A stretch of DNA of 7,140 bases, taken from CANHVK01 sp046304235 (lineage in GTDB: Bacteria > Bacteroidota > Bacteroidia > Flavobacteriales_D > Crocinitomicaceae). Numbering within the stretch: the first letter of the stretch is position 1; each line of letters opens with the position of its first letter. This document shows, one piece after another, positions 1 to 4,500 of this stretch. A program made the position numbers and the translations under genes. The notes under the pieces are model-generated. The model was not told the DNA's origin. It did not search any database and saw only the letters and a list, made by a program, of their open reading frames with translations. Location: NCBI GenBank assembly GCA_046304235.1, contig JBKCEW010000063.1, positions 1-7,140 on the forward strand. Direction: 5' to 3'.

Positions 1-771
1 ATATTAGAATTTGAAATTGATATTGAAACACTTACAAAAAGAATTTTAAAAATTGAAAATAATCAATTAATTACTCTCATTCCTCCTTCTTTATTTGATA
101 TTGAAATTAATCTTTTATCTACAGAAGGTTCTATATCAAAATTTAGTGAATTGAGCTCAGGTGAGCAGCAATTAATTCATTCAATTCAAAGTGTTATATA
201 TCACTCAACTAACTTAGAGTCTGTTCATTTTAGTAATACAAAAAACAAACTGAAATATGAGAGTTTAAATATTATTTTTGATGAAGTGGAATTATATTTT
301 CACCCTGACTATCAGAAAAAATTCATTTCTGAATTGGTAAGTAGTCTTTCAAAGAATAAATTTAAAAAAATTAAAAATATTAATATTCTATTTTCAACCC
401 ACTCCCCATTTATTTTGTCGGATATTCCATCTCAAAATATATTGAAGTTAATAAATGGAGACCCTCAACCATTCGTAGAAAATGAACAAACCTTTGGTGC
501 AAATATTCATGAGTTGCTGGCTAATGATTTTTTCTTAAAAAAAGGATTTATTGGAGAGTTTGCAAAGGAGAAAATTAATTCATTAATTGATTTTTTAAAA
601 TCTGAAAATATCGAGGATGACACTTGGAATGAAGATTATGCATTTCAGTGTATCAATATTATTGGTGAAAATTTAATCAAAAATACACTTCTCGAAATTT
701 ACTATGAAAAATTTCAAGATAAGCTTGAAACTCAAATTGAGCGTTTAATATCCCTAAAAAAGAAACAATGA
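1..771 (+). CDS. AAA/ABC-type ATPase, PtuA-like, C-terminal part (5' end outside window)
   Basis: This frame is open from the first base of the window to the TGA at 769-771, giving 256 visible residues; the N-terminus with the Walker A P-loop is not seen. Residue numbers here count from the window edge. An ABC signature LSSGEQQ lies at 51-57. A Walker B segment follows, ending in D94-E95 and reading DEVELYFHP, where the usual motif is DEPE-x-LHP. The switch histidine is H134 in FSTHSPF. A TTG at 151 could be mistaken for a start, but it falls inside the signature motif and the frame continues upstream. The C-terminal 100 residues (NEQTFGANIHELLANDFF and onward) form a helical tail of the kind seen in stand-alone defence ATPases of the AAA_21/OLD-like group. 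The HNH gene overlaps it by 4 bases, so the two are probably co-translated. By family knowledge, such an ATPase senses the invader and controls the nuclease partner. Assignment to PtuA is an inference from the pair; no TOPRIM domain is visible, which argues against Gabija GajA or OLD. Confidence 0.85.
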   Translation: MLEFEIDIETLTKRILKIENNQLITLIPPSLFDIEINLLSTEGSISKFSELSSGEQQLIHSIQSVIYHSTNLESVHFSNTKNKLKYESLNIIFDEVELYFHPDYQKKFISELVSSLSKNKFKKIKNINILFSTHSPFILSDIPSQNILKLINGDPQPFVENEQTFGANIHELLANDFFLKKGFIGEFAKEKINSLIDFLKSENIEDDTWNEDYAFQCINIIGENLIKNTLLEIYYEKFQDKLETQIERLISLKKKQ

Positions 772-1796
772 TTTCAATTCCAAAATCTTCCGTTGAGCAA
801 CAAATTGCATTGTGTTTAGATAAATTTAATGCTCATAAAAAATCAATTAAACTAAATTTAATTACACTTAAAAGGAGCTGTAAAAAAGATATGAGTTCAG
901 ATGAAGTCTTATTTCTCGATAAGATAATAGATGAATTCAAAAAAGGAGCTGACAATATTTTGACAACATTTGATTTAGACTCAATAAAAAACAGAATAGG
1001 TGAACAACCAGTAAAAAAACTAAAACAAATTCGAAAGGATAAAATTCTGTATTTGAACGATTTGATTTTAATGTCTTTTGGCTATGATTCATTAAGAGCT
1101 AATTTTTATCCAACTTTTTATGATCAATTAGGAATAAAATCATGTGTATATTGTAATTCGCAATTAGCAGTTTCAGTGAGTAAAAATCGATATCCTATTT
1201 CTAAGAAAGGTAGAATAAAACCTCTTTATTCATTAGGGGATGAAATTGTAGCAAAATATCAATTAGACCATTATTATCCTAAAAGCAAATATCCTTATTT
1301 GAGTGCTAGTGTCTATAATTTATATCCAACTTGTGCAACTTGCAATAATATCAAACGAGCAAATGAAGTCAATTTTCAATTGTATTCTGAAAAAACTACA
1401 CCGAGTAAATATCAATTTTCTCTTGACAAAATTGGAAAAGCAAAATATTTAATAACAGGCAGAATTGAATATATTCAAATTAAATTTGACGATCCTGATA
1501 AAATTGATAAGAATATTAAATCACCTTGTTCGTTTGAAGATACATTCCATATAAGTAGTATATATAATACTCAAATTGATTTAGTGCAGGAATTATTTCT
1601 TAAAAAGAAAATTTATGATGATGTTTATAAATCGATCTTAAAATCGTCATTTAAACAATTATTCAATGATGTCAATTTATCTAATAGGATATTACTTGGG
1701 AATTACGTTCATGAAAATGAAATTCATAAAAGACCAATGGCTAAATTTATGCAAGATATAGCCCATGATATTGGATTCATTAAAAAAAATGAGTAG
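768..1796 (+). CDS. HNH endonuclease, PtuB-like partner of the upstream ATPase
   Basis: A 342-residue protein whose ATG overlaps the ATPase stop as ATGA, the classic sign of translational coupling. The HNH fold is clear: a first zinc-knuckle pair C126-V-Y-C129; the catalytic D167-H168 in YQLDHYYPKSKYPYL; N184 in VYNLYP; a second pair C189-A-T-C192; then NNIK at 193-196. Two CxxC pairs around the ββα-metal core are typical of DNA-cutting HNH nucleases. About 125 residues before and 145 after the core are helical and lysine-rich and not recognised. The protein seems longer than a typical PtuB, so it could be a Septu variant or another ATPase-HNH defence pair. The expected role is cleavage of invading nucleic acid under control of the ATPase, in the cytoplasm. 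Oddly, the last codon (GAG) and the stop (TAG, 1794-1796) belong to the terminal repeat of an inserted IS; without it the protein would end in KN instead of E. Confidence 0.88.
   Translation: MISIPKSSVEQQIALCLDKFNAHKKSIKLNLITLKRSCKKDMSSDEVLFLDKIIDEFKKGADNILTTFDLDSIKNRIGEQPVKKLKQIRKDKILYLNDLILMSFGYDSLRANFYPTFYDQLGIKSCVYCNSQLAVSVSKNRYPISKKGRIKPLYSLGDEIVAKYQLDHYYPKSKYPYLSASVYNLYPTCATCNNIKRANEVNFQLYSEKTTPSKYQFSLDKIGKAKYLITGRIEYIQIKFDDPDKIDKNIKSPCSFEDTFHISSIYNTQIDLVQELFLKKKIYDDVYKSILKSSFKQLFNDVNLSNRILLGNYVHENEIHKRPMAKFMQDIAHDIGFIKKNE
1783..1790. repeat. 8-bp target site duplication, left copy
   Basis: AAAAAAAT immediately before the left terminal repeat of the IS, identical to the eight bases after the right terminal repeat. 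Eight bases is the usual duplication length for IS1595-family elements. It lies within the last codons of the HNH gene. Confidence 0.85.
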
Positions 1797-1810
1797 TCGC
1801 ATTTATACCA
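1791..1810. repeat. IS terminal inverted repeat, end next to the transposase stop
   Basis: GAGTAGTCGCATTTATACCA, matching the reverse complement of the other end at 17 of 20 positions (first 11 and last 5 identical). Its bases 1-6 read GAG TAG in the frame of the HNH gene, giving that gene its last residue and stop codon. Confidence 0.9.
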
Positions 1811-2708
1811 CTAATTATTTATTGTTGCAATAATCAAACGACTAAATAATTTAAACCCAAAATATCTTCGGTTTAGTTTATAGCAAAACTCATTCAAATA
1901 AGATTGTAAATATCCTGGTTTTATCATGTGGTATACCCCTAAAAGATTACGTTTAGCATTACTTATTGCTATATGTACCCATTTCAGTGTTGTTTTGGTA
2001 GTTCCCTTTGTTAACTATATATTATATGTGTATCAACAAATTCTGAAAAATCAACATAACTTGTGCTTTTATCAGAAAAGATTATTGAGTCCTGATGGTT
2101 GTACTCAATAACCTTTGAACTTAATTCTTCTTTTTTTAAAGACTCTGCAACTTTCATTTTGAAATACTTACAATGAGATGATTTTTGACCAGTTTCAATG
2201 TTTTCTAAAGGAGTTGATTCTGCCATGATAGCAACATTTGTTTGTCGTTGACTACCTCTACCTCTTTTTAAATCAAAATGTTGATTTATGGCGTGTTCAA
2301 AATGAACCTCATCAAATTCAATAAATCCATTCAAATTGTTTTACCATCTCGCTGTCCTATTCCATTCCTAATTTTGTGCATCAACCCCCAAATAGTATTA
2401 TATCTTTTATGACCTAATTGACGTTGCATTTCCAAAGCTGATAGTCCTTTTTTTTAAAAGCTCATAAAAGCCATACATAAATACCATGTTATAAAAGGCA
2501 AATTAGAGTGCTCCATTATTGTTCCGCTTCTTAACGTTGTTCGAAATGAACAATTTTTACATTGCCATTGCCATTTTGATTTTAGCCAGTAATGTTATGT
2601 TTGTGAACACTTTTTGCAAATAACCCCTTGGTTTTCTCGCTCAAGTTTGAAGTGTAATTTACAACTTTCATTCGTTGGAAATTGTTGAGTGAATGCTAAT
2701 ATTGACAT
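1811..2708 (-). pseudogene. IS1595-family (ISXO2-like) transposase, broken by two stops and two frameshifts
   Basis: Read from the ATG at 2706-2708 to the TAG at 1811-1813, and with two missing bases restored, this gives 299 residues, the normal size for the family. The N-terminal zinc ribbon is present (VICKKCSQT, then WQCKNCSFRTTLRSGTIM), followed by KKGLSALEMQRQLGHKRY. The core starts with GFIEFDEVHFE, holding the first catalytic acidic residue, and RGRGSQRQTNVAIMAEST. The C-terminus has WVHIAISNAKRNLLGVYH and YLNEFCYKLNRRYFG. Damage seen: TAA at 2595-2597 (codon 38), TAA at 2454-2456 (codon 85) next to an A8 run, a 1-base deletion just before the LNGFIEF segment (near 2335-2341), and a 1-base deletion near 2010-2020. 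The 107-residue open stretch at 2011-2334 is just the longest intact piece. A weak Bacteroidota-like -7 element (AATCTTTG against TAnnTTTG) lies upstream of the ATG. The gene is not functional as it stands. Confidence 0.92.
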
Positions 2709-2765
2709 AATCTTTACTTTTGTAACGCAAAGATTTTATCCTAACTGCGTAAAATATTTATGTTT

Positions 2766-2785
2766 TGGTACGATTGCGACTACTC
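2766..2785. repeat. IS terminal inverted repeat, end upstream of the transposase
   Basis: On the minus strand this reads GAGTAGTCGCAATCGTACCA, pairing with the repeat at the other end with three mismatches. By position upstream of the transposase start it is the conventional left end of the element. Confidence 0.9.
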
Positions 2786-2793
2786 AAAAAAAT
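2786..2793. repeat. 8-bp target site duplication, right copy
   Basis: AAAAAAAT directly after the IS, the same as the eight bases before it. The bases that follow (AAA AAC TAA, 2794-2802) are the displaced original last codons and stop of the HNH gene. Confidence 0.85.
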
Positions 2794-2823
2794 AAAAACT
2801 AAACACAATACTATTAATACAAA

Positions 2824-3153
2824 TTAAAAAAAATAAACTAGAGTATAGATATATTTTCTTTTTTTTTTGTAATGTAATCCTTTTTTTTTTATCACTACTT
2901 TCCAATAATCATTTAAGTGATATTTAATAAAAATGGTAACATAAATAATAACATATATAACCACTGGTATTTTGTAGTCAATAAAAAAATCTATAGCTTC
3001 TGAATTTATAAATGCGGCATAAAAAACAAATATTGAAACAAAAATATATCCAATCAGTATTGATAATGATGCACTTGACTTCCATTCGCTTTTCCATTTA
3101 TTGAACGGTGATGCTTCAAAAAAATTATATAATGAAAAAAATAAAAAATCCAT
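2824..3153 (-). CDS. small two-helix membrane protein, candidate immunity protein
   Basis: A 109-residue protein starting at the ATG at 3151-3153, 10 bases after the stop of the 154-residue ORF upstream of it. An AAGGA lies 14 bases before the ATG, rather far for a ribosome site. Two hydrophobic helices are visible at about 29-50 (SLSILIGYIFVSIFVFYAAF) and 61-78 (KIPVVIYVIIYVTIFIKY), with a basic C-terminal tail (KKKGLHYKKKRKY). No known enzyme motif is seen. Small membrane proteins placed right after a toxin tip are often its immunity protein, and that is my inference here; the sequence alone does not prove it. The tail is coded across two A10 runs, so its length and sequence are exposed to slippage and to sequencing error. 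The gene converges on the HNH gene; the stop is only 30 bases from the right-hand IS duplication, and no terminator hairpin is visible between them. Confidence 0.6.
   Translation of the reverse strand: MDFLFFSLYNFFEASPFNKWKSEWKSSASLSILIGYIFVSIFVFYAAFINSEAIDFFIDYKIPVVIYVIIYVTIFIKYHLNDYWKVVIKKKGLHYKKKRKYIYTLVYFF
2859..2890. repeat. two T10 homopolymer runs (A10 on the coding strand)
   Basis: Runs of ten T at 2859-2868 and 2881-2890, separated by 12 bases. On the minus strand both are A10 coding for lysines near the C-terminus of the small membrane protein. A change of one base in either run would shift the reading frame of the last 10-20 residues but leave both membrane helices intact. Confidence 0.75.
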
Positions 3154-3163
3154 ATTAAATTAA

Positions 3164-3628
3164 TTAGTCCTTGTATAGGTTAAATCTTGGTCCTAAAATA
3201 GCCCTGTTTCTCTCTTGTAAACCTGCTGAATAGTTTAAAGCCGCTGGCCATCCACCTGGATAATAATTATCAACAAGTGAATATGCTACTCCGGCAGGCG
3301 GATTAGCCAACATACCATAAATACCCATTCCTGTGTTTAATGCTGCTTTTCCTGGATGCACACCATTTTTCGAATCTGGGTTTCTATCCCACTCTACAAC
3401 AGCAATCATATCAAATCCAAAACCTACAACAACAGCCCCCCATCCTAAACCGTTTCCAAGTTTTCCAAGCTTAAATGTATTAGTGTATTTATTTCCTTTG
3501 AATCCACTTCTGTATATTTTTGGTGAAAAAGTTTTTGTTGAAGTAGTTACTCTATATCTAGAAACGGTTGATGAACCTAAAATAGTAGCACCTGTTCCTG
3601 CTACAGCATTTGTTTTCCCTTGATTCAA
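3164..3628 (-). CDS. orphan Rhs-type C-terminal tip (possible toxin fragment), 154 residues
   Basis: This reading frame has no ATG near its beginning: an in-frame TAA at 3635-3637 is followed by only two codons before the TTG at 3626-3628 taken here as the start. No ribosome site is visible. The protein has a serine/threonine-rich N-terminus, a glycine-rich hydrophobic stretch at 60-78 (GLGWGAVVVGFGFDMIAVV), HPGKAALNTGMGIYG at 91-105, and YYPGGW at 122-127. From memory, the combination of PGKAALN and YPGGW is seen at the very C-terminus of long Bacteroidota Rhs or polymorphic-toxin proteins, not as a free protein. I therefore read it as a tip that has lost its Rhs core, either a silent cassette or a remnant. 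It stands 39 bases after the stop of the 135-residue gene and 10 bases before the small membrane gene. Whether it is translated is unclear; it could equally be filed as a pseudogene. The biochemical activity is unknown. Confidence 0.5.
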   Translation of the reverse strand: MNQGKTNAVAGTGATILGSSTVSRYRVTTSTKTFSPKIYRSGFKGNKYTNTFKLGKLGNGLGWGAVVVGFGFDMIAVVEWDRNPDSKNGVHPGKAALNTGMGIYGMLANPPAGVAYSLVDNYYPGGWPAALNYSAGLQERNRAILGPRFNLYKD

Positions 3629-3667
3629 AGAAGGTTATATTTATATTTCAATTATTAAATCTTCTAA

Positions 3668-4075
3668 TTATTTAGACACTTCTATTATTGTTTTTTCTAG
3701 AGATGTAATGCTAGGTTTATAATAATCCATAATATTTATAGAGTCATAAAAATTACCATTTCTATAAATAACATAATAAATATTATTAGCCCCTTTTATA
3801 ATTGAATCTCCAATTTTACATTTTGAAAATGTTATGTCATCCACACTAAAACTAGTGCCATTAACATCAATAAATGGAACATAATGGTCTCCTCTATATT
3901 TTAATTTTACAATTCCTATAAAACTTTGTTTTTTATCATAATAAAATAATTCATCACTACCTTGTTGTTGTGACAATGGTGTGGGAAATGATTTATATAA
4001 AAAAACCACAAAAGAAATAACAAATAATATTCTGAAATAAATACCTTTTTTTTTGAAAAAAATTAATATATCCAT
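3668..4075 (-). CDS. membrane-anchored small protein, candidate immunity protein of the Rhs tip
   Basis: A 135-residue protein whose ATG (4073-4075) lies inside the last codons of the Rhs gene, an overlap of 13 bases in another frame, so translation is probably coupled. The N-terminus is basic (FFKKKGIYFR), followed by one hydrophobic helix at about 13-30 (YFRILFVISFVVFLYKSF); the rest is a polar, probably β-rich domain (FIGIVKLKYRGDHYVPFIDV; GDSIIKGANNIYYVIYRNGN). This fits an inner-membrane-anchored protein with a periplasmic domain, though a cleaved signal peptide is not excluded; no lipobox cysteine is seen. No family was recognised. Its position right after the variable end of an Rhs protein is where cognate immunity genes normally sit, so that role is inferred from context. 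Codons 8-10 form an A9 run, a possible slippage point early in the gene. Confidence 0.7.
   Translation of the reverse strand: MDILIFFKKKGIYFRILFVISFVVFLYKSFPTPLSQQQGSDELFYYDKKQSFIGIVKLKYRGDHYVPFIDVNGTSFSVDDITFSKCKIGDSIIKGANNIYYVIYRNGNFYDSINIMDYYKPSITSLEKTIIEVSK
4046..4054. repeat. T9 homopolymer run (A9 on the coding strand)
   Basis: Nine T at 4046-4054, forming three AAA lysine codons (8-10) of the small membrane-anchored gene. A one-base change here would shift the frame before the membrane helix and so remove the product. Confidence 0.7.
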
Positions 4076-4500
4076 GTTTTTGATTCTGAAATGTATGCTT
4101 CTGCTTTTAAACCCGTTGAATAAATTGTAGCTGGTTTTAATATATAAGTATATCCGTTTTTAGCTCGGCCATAGTGAACGAATCCAGTTTTTCCCCTACT
4201 TCCATCTGCCTGATATCCACCGTGTGAACCACCAACACTCCATTCCAATATTTGAGCAGATAAAGAAACTGAGTTTCCTTTTCCTGACCAATCCTGAATA
4301 TTAAAATCTCTTTTTGAAGTTGGTGTAATTTTTCCAGCATTAAATCCAAAACCACCACCAATACCACAATTACCACTAAAAGTAAAATATGTTGTAGTAT
4401 TACCTTTAGAATCGGATACAACACCTAGTGATAATGAGATCCCTCCACCTACTGCACCACCTATACTAATCTCAGCAAACTGACCGCCTTTTCCTACATT
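4063..4500 (-). other. variable C-terminal tip region of the Rhs protein
   Basis: This codes for the last 145 residues of the Rhs protein, after the LysM and linker. It is rich in glycine and in alternating polar/hydrophobic segments (EISIGGAVGGGISLSLGVVS; GNCGIGGGFGFNAGKITP), with one cysteine and two histidines, in SHGGY and VHYGR. The pattern suggests β-strands, possibly a membrane-acting or barrel-like fold, but no catalytic motif is visible. Toxicity is inferred only from its position at the end of an Rhs protein and from the overlapping small gene. Confidence 0.5.

Larger units (their letters stand above)
1791..2785 (-). mobile_element. IS1595-family (ISXO2-like) insertion sequence, 995 bp, decayed transposase
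   Basis: Both ends are defined by sequence: GAGTAGTCGCA starts the element at 1791, and its reverse complement ends it at 2785. The 20-bp terminal repeats match at 17 of 20 positions, and the element is flanked by an exact 8-bp direct repeat. Length, repeat structure, duplication length and the encoded transposase (N-terminal zinc ribbon plus ISXO2-type core) all agree with the IS1595 family. It contains a single transposase gene on the minus strand and no passenger gene. The transposase is a pseudogene, so the copy cannot move on its own, but the intact ends could still be used by a transposase made elsewhere. It sits exactly at the end of the HNH gene, between the defence pair and the convergent Rhs locus. 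Confidence 0.93.

Noticed and set aside
1..771. Gabija GajA or OLD nuclease instead of a PtuA-like ATPase
   Set aside because: No TOPRIM domain follows the ATPase motifs; the frame ends about 120 residues after the switch histidine and the nuclease is a separate HNH gene.
1926..2111. Plus-strand open frame of 61 codons
   Set aside because: It lies antisense to the IS1595 transposase remnant, whose minus-strand reading matches the family over this stretch (WVHIAISNAKR and onward).
2011..2334. Minus-strand open frame of 107 codons as a stand-alone gene
   Set aside because: It is the longest unbroken piece of the transposase pseudogene; matching sequence continues on both sides in another frame, and its TTG is not a real start.
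2448..2456. TTTTAAAAAAAAGG in the transposase as a programmed frameshift site
   Set aside because: The matching protein sequence continues in the same frame after the TAA, so a shift there would not help, and three further lesions elsewhere show decay rather than recoding.
3333..3623. Plus-strand open frame of 96 codons
   Set aside because: Shadow of the minus-strand tip ORF, which carries recognisable PGKAALN and YPGGW motifs; the plus reading is proline-rich without any motif.
4137..4424. Minus-strand open frame of 95 codons inside the Rhs tip
   Set aside because: Out-of-frame shadow within the Rhs coding sequence; low-complexity leucine/valine-rich reading caused by the glycine codons of the real frame.
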